The notes beneath the pieces are model-generated. The model was not told where the DNA came from. It did no database searches and was given only the letters and a program-made list of their open reading frames with translations. From contig NC_135562.1 of assembly GCF_964340395.1 (NCBI RefSeq), positions 22,077,218 through 22,141,217 of the forward strand: a DNA stretch of 64,000 bases, written 5' to 3'. Both the position numbers and the translations under genes were made by a program. This stretch comes from Glandiceps talaboti. Lineage: Eukaryota; Hemichordata; Enteropneusta; Spengelidae. This document shows positions 1 through 24,904 of this stretch, piece after piece (within the stretch, counting starts at the first letter, position 1; each line of letters begins with the position of its first letter).

Positions 1-3000
1 GATCCTATAATATAGCTATTGATAGTAGATGTAATAGATCCTATAATATAGCTATTGATAGTAGATGTAATAGATCCACTAATATAGCTATTGATAGTAG
101 ATGTAATAGATCCTATAATATAGCTATTGATAGTAGACGTAATAGATCCACTAATATAGCTATTGATAGTAGACGTAATAGATCCTATAATATAGCTATT
201 GATAGTAGACGTAATAGATCCACTAATATAGCTATTGATAGTAGATGTAATAGATCCACTAATATAGCTATTGATAGTAGATGTAATAGATCTTATAATA
301 TAGCTATTGATAGTAGACGTAATAGATCCTATAATATAGCTATTGATAGTAGATGTAATAGATCCACTAATATAGCTATTGATAGTAGATGTAATAGATC
401 CTATAATATAGCTATTGATAGTAGACGTAATAGATCCTATAATATAGCTATTGATGGTAGACATAAAAGATCCACTAATATAGCTATTGATAGTAGATGT
501 AATAGATTCTATAATATAGCTATTGATAGTAGATATAATAGATCAACTAATATAGCTATTGATAGTAGATGTAATAGACCCTATAATATAGCTAATGATA
601 GTAGACGTAATAGATCCTATAATATAGCTATTGATAGTAGACGTAATAGATCCTATAATATAGCTATTGATAGTAGATGTAGTAGATCGTATAATATAGC
701 TATTGATAGTAGACGTAATAGATCCACTAATATAGCTATTGATAGTAGATGTAATAGATCCACTAATATAGCTATTGATAGTAGACGTAATAGATCCTAT
801 AATATAGCTATTGATAGTAGATGTAAAATAGATCCTATAATATAGCTATTGATAGTAGATGTAACAGATCCTATAATATAGCTATTGATAGTAGACGTAA
901 TAGATCCACTAATATAGCTATTGATAGTAGACGTAATAGATCCTATAATATAGCTATTGATGGTAGACATAAAAGATCCACTAATATAGCTATTGATAGT
1001 AGATGTAATAGATCCTATAATATAGCTATTGATAGTAGACGTAATAGATCCACTAATATAGCTATTGATAGTAGACGTAATAGATCCACTAATATAGCTA
1101 TTGATAGTAGATGTAATAGATCCACTAATATAGCTATTGATAGTAGACGTAATAGATCCTATAATATAGCTATTGATAGTAGATGTAATAGATCCACTAA
1201 TATAGCTATTGATAGTATACGTAATAGATCCACTAATATAGCTATTGATAGTAGACGTAATAGATCCTATAATATAGCTATTGATAGTAGACGTAATAGA
1301 TCCACTAATATAGCTATTGATAGTAGATGTAATAGATCCACTAATATAGCTATTGATAGTAGACGTAATAGATCCTATAATATAGCTATTGATAGTAGAT
1401 GTAAAATAGATCCTATAATATAGCTATTGATAGTAGATGTAACAGATCCTATAATATAGCTATTGATAGTAGACGTAATAGATCCACTAATATAGCTATT
1501 GATAGTAGACGTAATAGATCCTATAATATAGCTATTGATGGTAGACATAAAAGATCCACTAATATAGCTATTGATAGTAGATGTAATAGATCCTATAATA
1601 TAGCTATTGATAGTAGACGTAATAGATCCACTAATATAGCTATTGATAGTAGACGTAATAGATCCACTAATATAGCTATTGATAGTAGATGTAATAGATC
1701 CACTAATATAGCTATTGATAGTAGACGTAATAGATCCTATAATATAGCTATTGATAGTAGATGTAATAGATCCACTAATATAGCTATTGATAGTATACGT
1801 AATAGATCCACTAATATAGCTATTGATAGTAGACGTAATAGATCCTATAATATAGCTATTGATAGTAGACGTAATAGATCCTATAATATAGCTATTGATA
1901 GTAGATGTAGTAGATCGTATAATATAGCTATTGATAGTAGACGTAATAGATCCACTAATATAGCTATTGATAGTAGATGTAATAGATCCTATAATATAGC
2001 TATTGATAGTAGATGTAAAATAGATCCTATAATATAGCTATTGATAGTAGATGTAACAGATCCTATAATATAGCTATTGATAGTAGACGTAATAGATCCA
2101 CTAATATAGCTATTGATAGTAAATGTAATAGATCCACTAATATAGCTATTGATAGTAGATGTAATAGATCCACTAATATAGCTATTGATAGTAGACGTAA
2201 TAGATCCTATAATATAGCTATTGATAGTAGATGTAAAATAGATCCTATAATATAGCTATTGATAGTAGATGTAACAGATCCTATAATATAGCTATTGATA
2301 GTAGACGTAATAGATCCACTAATATAGCTATTGATAGTAAATGTAATAGATCCACTAATATAGCTATTGATAGTAGACGTAATAGATCCTATAATATAGC
2401 TATTGATAGTAGACATAAAAAATCCACTAATATAGCTATTGATAGTAGACGTAATAGATCCACTAATATAGCTATTGATAGTAGATGTAATAGATCCACT
2501 AATATAGCTATTGATAGTAGACGTAATAGATCCTATAATATAGCTATTGATAGTAGATGTAAAATAGATCCTATAATATAGCTATTGATAGTAGATGTAA
2601 CAGATCCTATAATATAGCTATTGATAGTAGATGTAATAGATCCACTAATATAGCTATTGATAGTAGACGTAATAGATCCACTAATATAGCTATTGATAGT
2701 AGATGTAATAGATCCTATAATATAGCTATTGATAGTAGATGTAATAGATCCTATAATATAGCTATTGATAGTAGATGTTATAGATCCTATAATATAGCTA
2801 TTGATAGTAGACGTAATAGATCTTATAATATAGCTATTGATAGTAGACATAAAAGATCCACTAATATAGCTATTGATAGTAGATGTTATAGATCCTATAA
2901 TATAGCTATTGATAGTAGATGTAATAGATCCACTAATATAGCTATTGATAGTAGACGTAATAGATCCACTAATATAGCTATTGATGGTAGATGTTATAGA

Positions 3001-3725
3001 TCCTATAATATAGCTATTGATAGTAGATGTAATAGATCCACTAATATAGCTATTTATAGTAGATGTAATAGATCCTATAATATAGCTATTGATAGTAGAT
3101 GTAATAGATCCACTAATATAGCTATTGATAGTAGATGTAATAGATCTTATAATATAGCTATTGATAGTAGATGTAATAGATCCTATAATATAGCTATTGA
3201 TAGTAGACATAATAGATCCTATAATATAGCTATTGATAGTAGATGTAATAGATCCTATAATATAGCTATTGATAGTAGATGTAATAGATCCACTAATATA
3301 GCTATTGATAGTAGATGTAATAGATCCACTAATATAGCTATTGATAGTAGATGTAATAGATCCTATAATATAGCTATTGATAGTAGACGTTATAGATCCT
3401 ATAATATAGCTATTGATAGTAGATGTAATAGATCCACTAATATAGCTATTTATAGTAGACGTAATAGATCTTATAATATAGCTATTGATAGTAGACATAA
3501 AAGATCCACTAATATAGCTATTGATAGTATACGTAATAGATCCTATAATATAGCTATTGATAGTAGATGTAATAGATCCACTAATATAGCTATTGATAGT
3601 ATACGTAATAGATCCTATAATATAGCTATTGATAGTAGATATAATAGATCCTATAATATAGCTATTGATGGTAGACATAAAAGATCCACTAATATAGCTA
3701 TTGATAGTAGATGTAATAGATCCAC
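1..3725. repeat. 36-bp minisatellite, about 103 copies, cut by the left window edge
   Basis: The unit starts GATCCTATAATATAGC or GATCCACTAATATAGC and runs 36 bp without spacers. The variable positions are CTA/ACT after GATC and the last ten bases (AGATGTAATA, AGACGTAATA, AGACATAAAA). A 2-bp longer variant with GTAAAATA recurs at 823, 1401, 2015, 2233 and 2559, marking higher-order blocks of 578, 614, 218 and 326 bp. Because 36 is a multiple of three, long open frames with a 12-residue period appear on the minus strand; I regard these as a by-product, not genes. Confidence 0.97.
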
Positions 3726-3834
3726 TTTGGCCTCGTGAAATAGCATGTGATTCTGGTAACTCACAGTCCCTCGGGTGTAATAAACGGGTGCTATAGCCCT
3801 CATGGCCAGGCAATATGTGTTCAATATATACATT

Positions 3835-3840
<6 letters not shown>

Positions 3841-3930
<90 letters not shown>
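3841..3930. repeat. (TA)n tract left of a Penelope-like element
   Basis: Uninterrupted TA dinucleotides. The short unique stretch 3726-3840 lies between this and the 36-bp array. A matching (TA)n tract lies on the other side of the element at 5082-5165. Confidence 0.95.
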
Positions 3931-3931
<1 letters not shown>

Positions 3932-5070
3932 CTACCAATAATAGTAGAGTATCAAGTAAGATACACAGGAGCCGTTACACAGTGTTTCATGCTTTCGCAT
4001 CCATCGGACGACTAACGGTACAGTCAGTGATGTTCTACTATTAAGGTTAAACAATTCTAAGATTCCATAAATTTCACGTGATATGGGAGCCACAGTGGAA
4101 GTTGGTCAGTACATATCTATTTTGATGTCGGCACTTTGATATTGATTCAGATCGTTTGTTTAATAAATGGGATTTGTCAGCGTAGATGATACATAGCTTT
4201 TCTGCCAGATAGAGATCCCATCGCTTTGAAACATGAGAATATGAAGGTGCGCGTGTGATGACAGACCGTACCAGTCGATGGTATACTCTTGACCTTTCCT
4301 TTTCAAGTTCCAGATATGTTTTGATAGCTCAGTACAGCAGTGATATCTCTCATTGGTGATGGATTGTTTGTGGTTTGCATGTCGGAGTTTGAAACTGTTA
4401 TCCGTTAAACCAATGCATTGCTTGTTGCTATCGTTGGTCTTAACATTGGCACTGTACACGATATTACTGTTCCTCCAAGGGGGTACATGTCCTTAACTCG
4501 ACAGTTGCAGGCTACACTCGCTGCTTTTTTCTCGGGTTCCATTATCTTTTCATTGTGCGCTTCAACAATGGATGCCATGTTCCCCATGCAGCTATAGCTC
4601 ACTTTGACGTTGCCTCTGTGAAATATTTTGGGCAGTTTAGAACCTCTAGGGAAGTGCTTTTCAATTAAGTGGAGGAATTGGTTACCGATGTTTGATTTTA
4701 CCGTTTTACTATATGGTGGATTAAACCAGATGATATTTCTTTGTCTATTTTTCCTCTTTACTATATCAACACTTTTATTGACATATGCCATGCCATCTTT
4801 ATATCCGCTGTTTTTGAGTACTTGCTGCGTAGACTGGGGCTGCGGAGTTAAACACGTTTTCATCATAGGAAATGAAAGTGTATATATAACACAGTATCAA
4901 GCAAGATACACAGGAGCCGTTACACAATGTTTCACGCTGTTGCGATCATGTATGATCATGTGATCACAGTGTTTAATACGGCTCCTTTGTATCTTGCTTG
5001 ATACTGTGTTATTTACACCGCTCTACATACATATGTATTGAGCACTGTATACTCCAACATAGATATTTTA
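3931..5070 (-). mobile_element. Penelope-like retroelement, 3' (GIY-YIG) fragment with terminal repeats
   Basis: On the minus strand, 4866 down to 4160 encodes the end of a retroelement protein. It contains RNIIWFNPPYSKTVKSNIG and NVKVSYSCMGNMASI, a Cys-rich CNCR stretch, then IGLTDNSFKLRHANHKQS and CTELSKHIWNLKRKGQEYT, as in the GIY-YIG endonuclease region of Penelope-like elements. The open frame is interrupted, so the copy is dead, and the reverse transcriptase core is absent. A block containing GATACACAGGAGCCGTTACA occurs in direct orientation at about 3950-4000 and 4890-4946, with a further inverted copy at about 4950-5016. Direct plus inverted terminal copies are typical of Penelope elements. 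The clade is not resolved. Confidence 0.75.
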
Positions 5071-5079
5071 CATATACTG

Positions 5080-5081
<2 letters not shown>

Positions 5082-5165
<84 letters not shown>
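5082..5165. repeat. (TA)n tract right of the Penelope-like element
   Basis: About 84 bp of TA dinucleotides, pairing with the tract at 3841-3930. Confidence 0.95.
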
Positions 5166-5168
<3 letters not shown>

Positions 5169-6548
5169 TGAAATAATTGTAATATTATAATCATGCCATT
5201 CATTCATCAAACCCACAACTTAAAGAGTCTATCATAGTTAATAAGTAGGTGGTTCAATGTAAATAAACAACAACTAAATTTCTTTATAGATTATTGACAC
5301 AGTGACTTACATATTGACAATAGAAAGAATCATAATACAAACAGAAAGAACAAACTGAGAACATACAGATTGTTCACGACTCATTGAAAACTTGAACTGA
5401 ATAACAGTGATGTACGTAAACTATTGTGTCGTTTCAGATTGGGCATTCATAATCTAGTAATAGAAATGTGAAGACACTTACAAATTCCCATAGAGGAAAG
5501 ACCGTGTTTAAGTTGTCAAATAATGTTGAATGAAGATGGGGCACCTACTCGTATAACTCATTTAACCAATAAATGTGTTTCAATTTTGTAATATAATTAT
5601 TATATTTTTCCCCTTTCATCTTTAATATTAATATTCTTGTATACTTCAATTTTATTTTACTTCTTTCATCTGAGCATTAAACCTTTAGTACTTCCTTTGG
5701 GAATGATTATGTGTTCGATACAAGCTAGAAAAGCATGATGGATTATTTGCATTAGCAGTTCAAGTGCGACTTTTCTGAGTTGGTGAGCCAGCAAGTCGGG
5801 TGTCATAAAAATTGTTTACATCTCTAAAGCTATTTTCAATGTCACTGATAATGGGTCAGTAAAACTGATAACAACTGATATGACATTAGGGGCTTCACAC
5901 TTAGATATTGAGTTTAGCTTTGCCTGATGTGTTATGTAATAGTGCTTTATCACATTTGTAAATATTGCCAACAAACATTATTCAGTGATAAGAGCGATAA
6001 GAAACCCCACTTCCCTTAATAGTTAATGCACAGGGGGCAGCGAGCATGTAACTGATTGATTGATCGATCGATTGATTTATCATTTGGTTGGATGACTGAT
6101 CGACTGAATGATCAATTTTGGTGGTGCAATATAACTTATTTTGTGTGATATTGTTCAATTCACTCATTGAGTTTTAAAACTATTTCTTTTTCTTTCCCTG
6201 GTTACTTTGCTCTCAGCTATATCTCAGACCACTAGCAGTCTGAGGCTGTATGTAATTCTCTCTTTTCTTTATTGACTAAATAAAGAGTTCTTGTCCATTC
6301 TTCTCCTCTTATCTAAATTAAAACATTCCTAATCTTATAATTGGCGAGAGATCACTTACATTAACAGTTTGCTTTATCTCTCATCTGCTGGGAGATTATC
6401 ACACTGGACAAACATTCGATCATGCTGTAGTTTATGTTACGTAATAGTAAAAAGAAAGAAACTAAATAAGATCAAAGTATATTTGAGGGCGCCATACGTA
6501 TAGGTCGAATGAGTTCAAAGTAAAGAGAACTTGTATTCATGACAACTA
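5166..6548. other. Intergenic stretch without a recognisable gene
   Basis: AT-rich sequence with no ORF that resembles a known protein. At 5890 the string GGGGCTTCACACT preceded by TTA matches the terminal repeat of the PIF-like element at 57135, so a degraded end of that family may lie here. A GATT/GATC short tandem run lies at about 6055-6082. Confidence 0.5.
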
Positions 6549-8040
6549 ACACCCCCTATCTGTAAAACCAAAAACAGGCTGACCCCCCCCCCCCATCACT
6601 TAATTCTAAAACAGGATGACCCCCTCCCCCCCCATATATAATATTCACATGACAGGTATTTTTTGATCGTGACTCAGTGTGGACTGCTTGACTGTCTTGC
6701 ATCTACTTTATAAGATCCCGGGTTAGCACTATCATAATTATAGTTATTGAATACACAGGGTAAATATATTCCAAAAGGAGTTTAATAGCATCTTGACAGT
6801 GAAAGGTAGGGGAAAGCTTGAGAAGGGAATATGTACATCTCTTATGGGGGGGGGGTCCTAGGATTTCTCCCCCTAGAAGCCCTGGAGGTTTTTTACTCTG
6901 AAAAATCAATTTTGAGACTACTCAGACCCTTTCAGACAATAATTTCCAAGCTTTACAAGACAGCACCAACATGTAAAAAGCAACTACATAGGTTGAAATA
7001 CGTTTGAAATATACTTTGATAGCATCTTGACAGAAAGAGGGGAAGAACTTGAGACTGGGATATGTCCACCTCATGGGGGGGGGGGGGTTTCCAAGGGGGT
7101 CTCCCTATAGAAGCCCTGGAAGATTTTTTAGCCAATATTTAGGCCATTAAGATCCTTTGAGGCAATAACTCAATCCATGCTTTACATGACAGCACCATCA
7201 AGTATCAGAAACTGTTCTTTATAACTTACATAAGGTTGAAATATGTTCTTAAAAAATTAAATAGCATCATTATATACATGTAGTAAAGGTGAGCACATCT
7301 ATAGTGGTAGTATCATTGGTAGGGAAGATTTGGAGTTGAAGGCAATTTTAGACTATCTTGGCAAACATTCCACATCTTTAAAAGACAATACCATCTCAAA
7401 TTAGAATAGGGTGAAAATATTTAAGAAAAGTTTAATACCATTATGACACGTAAAAAGGTTGTTGGTGCATCTGATTATTGGTTGAATGCATGAGTGACCT
7501 CTGGGGGTGAGGGAGTCCTTGGGGTTTTCACCCTGGCAGATCTGCAGTTTTTTGCTTCTATTAAGGCAATGTTTAGGTTATTCATAGCCTTTGAAGTAAT
7601 ATTCCAAGCTTCGAATAGCTAACGTAAATGTAAGTTTTAAATGAGTTTCCCCATGTCACATAAAAATGGCCCCGTAACATTGGTATAGTGGCATTAATAT
7701 TGCATGTATACCGGTACTAAAGTCACCGGTATGTTAGAGAACTTTAGGTGGTCATACCTAGTGTATAATAGAAAAACTGGAGTCTGATGAGATGTGGTGA
7801 TTTGTAGTGTCAATAACATGTAGTGTCCAAAATAGAAAGTGTATTGATCCCTTCTGACAAGTTCATAGTGACGAGTAGAACATTTTAGATTAACTTCTTT
7901 TATAAACTATATATGAAGATTACCATTACGAAACCTTCAAGTTTACCTTTGCCCCAAGTTGCAATGTAAGTGAAACACTGATTGTGAAACAGCAAAGCAT
8001 TTACACAACATGTTCTGTAACTAGTGTGGTAGCTAGGTAA

Positions 8041-8099
<59 letters not shown>

Positions 8100-8365
8100 T
8101 TATGTTTGAACTAATAAGTAATATTTAAGAATTCATGTAAGAAACGGGGAGAAGAACAAATATTTACATGTACCATATTTCAGACAAGGCTATATGCCAT
8201 TGTAGAAAACGATTTTTTTTTCTTCCATCACAATCCAAAACAGAATGACCCCCCCCCCCCTATCCACAATTTTGAAAACAGCATGACCGAATTTAAAAAA
8301 ACAGGGTGACCCCCCTACATATCCACCGCCCCCCCCCCCCCGGGCCGAAGAAACTGACTGGTCCC
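6549..8365. mobile_element. Harbinger-like DNA element, copy A (left end missing)
   Basis: About 1.8 kb aligned by eye along its length with 36527-40621 minus its nested insert. The right end reads GAAACTGACTGGTCCC followed by TAA, the inverted form of the left terminus GGGACCGGTCAGTTTC of copy C. The left terminal repeat is missing. Several C or G homopolymers lie inside (for example 6583-6595, 7077-7087, 8251-8260, 8329-8341). No transposase frame is visible, so this is a non-autonomous copy. A (TATATG)n expansion at 8041-8097 is specific to this copy. Confidence 0.8.
8041..8097. repeat. (TATATG)n microsatellite inside Harbinger-like copy A
   Basis: About nine hexamer copies. The equivalent position in copy C (about 38082-38098) has only one or two, so the expansion arose after the copies separated. 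Confidence 0.9.
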
Positions 8366-9765
<1,400 letters not shown>

Positions 9766-10099
9766 ATATATGTATTACACCCAATCCGTGAAATGTCCAA
9801 TTCATGAAATGAGCAATGTAACTTTGCCCAGTTCACGGAATGGTCAACCTTATGCAAATGAGAGTATAGATTACGATCTAAAAGGGGCCAAATTGAATTT
9901 TTGAGTTTTGATTATATTGATTATCGAACTTTAGTAAAAATACAAGCTACTCGGGGATGGAGTACATTGCAACGAGGATGGAGTGCATCTTCGTGGCTAG
10001 AGTACATTGCATTGTAACGGGGATGCAGTACACCCATGTATATAGGGTATCTTTAAATTTATTGCGGGTCACAAGCTGCACAAATGGGTTGACTAGAAT

Positions 10100-10270
10100 G
10101 TCAATAGCGCCCCCAACGACACATATTCGAATTACGTCATCAATTTGCCATGCTACCAGTTTAAAATGGCGTCCACGCTGATACGCGGAAGTCAGCAATT
10201 TTGAAAATTCAACACTATATTTTGACGGTAGGTGGTCGATTTCTATATTAATGTAATTCTGGTAAGAAAC
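10100..10270 (+). promoter_or_regulatory. Putative OSER1 promoter and non-coding first exon
   Basis: A GC-richer island in AT-rich DNA. It holds a CRE/ATF-like TTACGTCAT (10132-10140), a YY1-like AAAATGGCG (10163-10171) and an ETS-like CGGAAGT (10186-10192) within 60 bp. About 70 bp downstream a good 5' splice site, CTG|GTAAGA, lies at 10261/10262. A possible acceptor just before the OSER1 start codon (TATTTTCTAG ending at 13007) would join a leader exon to the first coding exon. No transcript evidence is available, so both TSS and splice are inference. Confidence 0.4.
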
Positions 10271-10479
10271 AGAACTACCAGTCAGGATTTTAGAGTGGTT
10301 GATTGTTCGATATAAGCGGTATATTTTGAGATTCGATCGTAATATTTTATTGTTTACAATATAGTCGTTGTTGGGGCAGCGATTTAATCTTGACAGTGCT
10401 AGTGAGAGCGTGAATTCAGCTACGGTACAAACAGTAGCTCTTACGGTACGTATTCATGTTTAATACTATATGAATAAAG

Positions 10480-13034
10480 TTACTCGTAAATGGTGACATC
10501 TCCCTTCCATTGTTGCAATCGTAATTCGTAAGTGACCAATTAAAAATACGACATACAAATTCGTACGAATCGAAAGACGTGTGTGTATTATGAATAATTT
10601 GTACGATTATTTGTATTTAGGCTTTCAACAGAAAGTCAAGTTTATAATATTAATACCATGTTAAATAGCGAAGCATTTCAAAATGTACGTCACAGGGTGA
10701 AAAATATAATTTGTGTGTGAAAGTATTGAAAAAACAGCGAATGCTCTCTTGTTCGTAAACGTTCATGCATGACGTCATGCATACTCATTGTGGTGAATAT
10801 TTAGTCCTGCTTGCATACGGAGTATGTTGTCCCTTCCTTCTCCGTCCTGCCAAGAGCCACTCGTGAAACCTTGGCTTACCAGAAATGCTGGTAACTAAAG
10901 AATTAACACATCCTGTGGTTAAATATTATTAGCAATAAATTGACTATTTAGTTAATTTCCATCGCCATGGCTACAAAAGTCTCATTTTGGAGGGAAAAAA
11001 TCCCAAAATCACACATTCAACAGTAATTTCAGGGTTCTGCCTTATGTACGATGACCTAGTGGACATCCTGGTCAAATATGGCGACATTTGTAAGGTGGGA
11101 CATTTGAAATTACAGTTGGAACTGGAAAAGTTCTGATTTCGACACTGTTTGTGATCTTACCTCCGACTGCTACATGTATCTTCAAAGAGATGTAAAATGA
11201 GTACATTTTCGATTGCTAACATTGGATCGGTGGGTGTGTAATTCTTTGGTAATTGGTATATACTGCAGTTATTTAACTGGAGCATTTGCGTTGTGCACAG
11301 TGACGCGTGGGCTTACTTTTCGTACAGTGCATATACATGTATATATGTATTTAAAGCCCAAGGTCCAGCCAGGCTAAGGAGGAGCATTTGGTACATGTAG
11401 TTATCAACATATAACTTATAAGTTATAAGCAGTTGTTCACACATGTATCGATTACATGTAGGTCTTGCCTAATCCACAGACAAGTAAGAATACATGTAGA
11501 TTGGCAACAGGTCCTCTCCCATTGTCCGAACTTAACCTCAAGTAACTATTATTCTATTGTCATGGAAATAACTTTCCAAAGTGTGAATCTGCCCGAATTC
11601 AATATAGTATATATAGTTCACATAGATCAACAAACCACATGATACTACGTGATATTTCAAGGGAAAGTTTGCTATTCTACTCACAGAATCATCAAATGTA
11701 ACAGACGATTTCATAGTCAGGTGCACACTGCATGCAACCTGAAATAGTGTCGTAGCACAATGAGCTGCAATAGTGTCGTAGCACAACTGTATACAAAATC
11801 ATTCATCTCTAAGCAATAACCTACATGTACATGTACATACATACTTTTCATGTTGCAACAAGTTACACCTACCCAGCAAACTATACCATACAAATGTAGA
11901 TGTAGATGTAGGTGATAGCACTTCAAACAACTGCATTCAAAATACTCATGAAAAGTCAGAGCTGACATCAAATGATCTTAGTTTCTTAAGGCAGTTCAGA
12001 GATGTGTTAGTTTGAAAAATGAACTTTGTGTTCTCAACAGTGATGCAGCCAGCCTTTTGAAAGAGTGGGACATAGTGTTCCAACTTTCATTTTTCTGTGT
12101 CATCATTGATTTTTTTGGGACATTATTATAAAAAAGAGCCAATGGCATTGTAGCACAACTGTACAGTTTTTAAAAATATTTACCCACATGCTAGATATTT
12201 GCTGAATGATTATGCAATTGCCTATCCAACCCTATTGTTATCTATGCAATACATGCGATGTTGCTAGAGGCGTAGTCATGTTGCTAAACATATTTGCATA
12301 ACAATTTTAGTGTGGGTCATCTATGACCCGTCACTTCCAAAATTGTGGGTCAGGTTCAAAAAATGTGTGTCAAATGACCCAAAAAAACCCTCTGGCTGCT
12401 ACACTGTCTCAGCCCAGTTTAATTTACTATCAAACTTGATGCCCAAGTATATATTCATTCACTCCTCTGTCTACTATTAAAGTGTTCTATAGGGACAGGT
12501 TCTACAGGTCCGACTGGACTTTTCTAAAATCAATACAAAGCTCTTTGTAGTTGTGCTGCCATTTACAAAAAATGTATGGATAATTACCTTTACACTTGTG
12601 ACCATTTAACAAATCTCTCAATTTTATTTTAATAAATCAAATCAAATCATGATCATGATCTCATGATCTTCCCAATCACTGATAGCAATGACTCATCTGA
12701 GTCAGACTAGTGGACAAGAGATGTCAGAATTCCGGCAGCTGGCTGTATATACATGTACATGTAGTGTGAAAAGGAAGGGTACTTAAACAGTGCCCTGTTG
12801 CATCTGTGTTAGTTTGCATTGTACATGACATCAGACTTACAATGGTACCATTTATGGTCTGCTGGTTAGATACAAATGTTGTAATGTACACATTGCACTA
12901 TGTTTTAACAAACAAACAGCATGATATTGTTTTCAAAATGTGTTGTTCATCTTTTATAGCTGATGTGTCTAAAGCAACTACATACATGTATGTACCTTAT
13001 TTTCTAGCTATTAAAATGAATCAAGTATGAAAGT
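10480..13034. other. Region upstream of OSER1 coding start, no gene recognised
   Basis: Mostly unique AT-rich sequence, probably a 5' UTR intron of OSER1. The segment 11353-11480 is similar to 21007-21195 and is listed separately. Short ORFs here show no family resemblance. Confidence 0.4.
11353..11480 (+). repeat. Dispersed repeat, copy 1
   Basis: Shares AGGAGCATTTG, TTATCAACATA, TATAAGCAGTTGTT and TTACATGTAGGTCTTG in the same order with 21007-21195. The second copy has about 60 bp more in the middle. Family unknown; no terminal repeats seen. Confidence 0.65.
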
Positions 13035-23140
<10,106 letters not shown>

Positions 23141-23361
23141 CAAATGATAAGTTAACTGTACTCACATTCATACTTGCATACAATCAAATCTACCATATGA
23201 TCTATATACACTTGTATGTAAATTAAGGTCACTTATGAACATCGACACAATCATGCATTTTAAAGGAAAGGTCTAGTCAGTTGTTATTATAAATTTTAAT
23301 TGTCAATTACTCACATTGTTCAACTTTACTTATGAAAAAAATGTTATTATAAAGTATTTAA

Positions 23362-24343
23362 AGTGTATGTAAATAGGTTTCCAAAGTTTCCGACTTTTTG
23401 CCTATACTAATAGTTAAAAATTGATTTTTTTTTTAAATCTGCGATGAGCATTTTGCTTCGAGAGTCTTCAGAAAAATGCGTCACTGTCGGAACACAATCG
23501 CGGCGTCCATTTTTTTCTTCCGTAAGGAAGAGATGTATTTAGTGGGTGGAAGTCGAAATTTTGAAGACATATTTTGTAGGGTAATGGCAAGACTTAATTA
23601 GGTTTTGGTAAAAATCCTGTGAATATTAATGAGCAATTTACGTAATTAATGGTTTTCGGGAATTAGGCTATATCTCAAGAATGCACGCTTTAAATTCATT
23701 ATACCTTGGTACACACATTTGCGATACCAAAGCGCACCTGTCCTGAAAATATTACTAATGTAGCTTTTAGTTTTATTAAGTTATTGGCATATTTTTGTAG
23801 GCCACTAAAAAGGAAAAAATAGTTTCTCGTCAGGAAATGTTGTCTAAAGTGGTGTGACAATGTGCTTATTTTCTGATGATTTAATGATGATTTCACAAAA
23901 GCCTTTAAAGATTGACAACCGATCAGACCTTCAATTACATAGTCGTTCTCATGAAATATATGAATGGCGGTTCAAGCACAGTTAGCGTACGTACACACAC
24001 TGTGTAGTCAGGTAGTCAGTAAGTCAATATAACCCTACTATTAAATTGTACTACTGTTAAGGTGTTATGATCTCAATGGGACAACTACTTTCGAAAGTTC
24101 GACCCAATTTTTTCCTTCATGTGCTAATTTAAATATCTACTTTTTATTATCATAACTTACTGGTCAGTATTATTTAGTCTGTCGACAATTCAGCAATTTC
24201 CGGAATTTTTCCAAAAAAATCAATTTTTCGTAATTAATATCGTACTTTTGTCAAAAATGTCACACACATCTTTAATCAACTATGAAAAGTACGTCATTTG
24301 CAGGTAAAAAGTTGGAAACTTTGGAAACCTATTTACTTACACT
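23362..24343. mobile_element. Kolobok-like MITE with TTAA target duplication
   Basis: The 982-bp element is flanked by TTAA on both sides (23358-23361 and 24344-24347). Its terminal inverted repeats begin AGTGTATGTAAATAGG on the left and AGTGTAAGTAAATAGG on the right, about 41 bp with three mismatches. TTAA duplication with AG termini fits Kolobok better than piggyBac, whose ends begin CCC. No transposase frame is seen. It lies about 220 bp after the OSER1 stop, so it may be part of that gene's 3' UTR. Confidence 0.75.
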
Positions 24344-24347
24344 TTAA

Positions 24348-24904
24348 TAATATTTAGCATGATATGAAGTTTTGTCCAATGTATATCGTTGCATTACTGT
24401 GATGAACATACCCTTTAGTGTCCATCAAGGGATAAATGGTACCAGTGTATGTGATAACCGTTAGGCAGCTTAGCTGATGATGCTCTTGTTGGTACATACA
24501 TGTACATTGTGATTCACAAAATTTCAAGTGAGGTTGAATCAAAACTTTTCACCACGATGTGAATACTGACAGGACAGCCTGGTTGTGATTTCCAAAGTCA
24601 CCTCTGAACTGACCTGTAGGGTGTAGGGATTCCCTATCAGAATTATGACAGGGGTTTGAACCCCCACACACCAATAATATGGTGGAACACTGTCAAGTTT
24701 TGAAGAGCTGAATTTGATAGATTTTCATTACTTCAAATTTCTGTAAATTAGGAATGCACAACTTTTCGAGAAAAAAATTTGAGAAGTTAATAATTATAAA
24801 TGTGAGTAATACCAATAAAAATGAGAAATAAAACACTGCTGGACTTTTCCTTTGAGCTTAAAGAAATTTTCCTCATCCCAGCCCCAACAGCTGTAGACTG
24901 TCGA
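24348..24904. other. Unassigned stretch, possible OSER1 3' region
   Basis: No coding signal. AATAAA-type words occur at about 24814-24835. I cannot say whether they end the OSER1 transcript. Confidence 0.35.

Noticed and set aside
2533-3813. 426-codon frame with a 12-residue period
   Set aside because: Produced by the 36-bp array, with no start context, conserved domain or end outside the repeat apart from a short tail.
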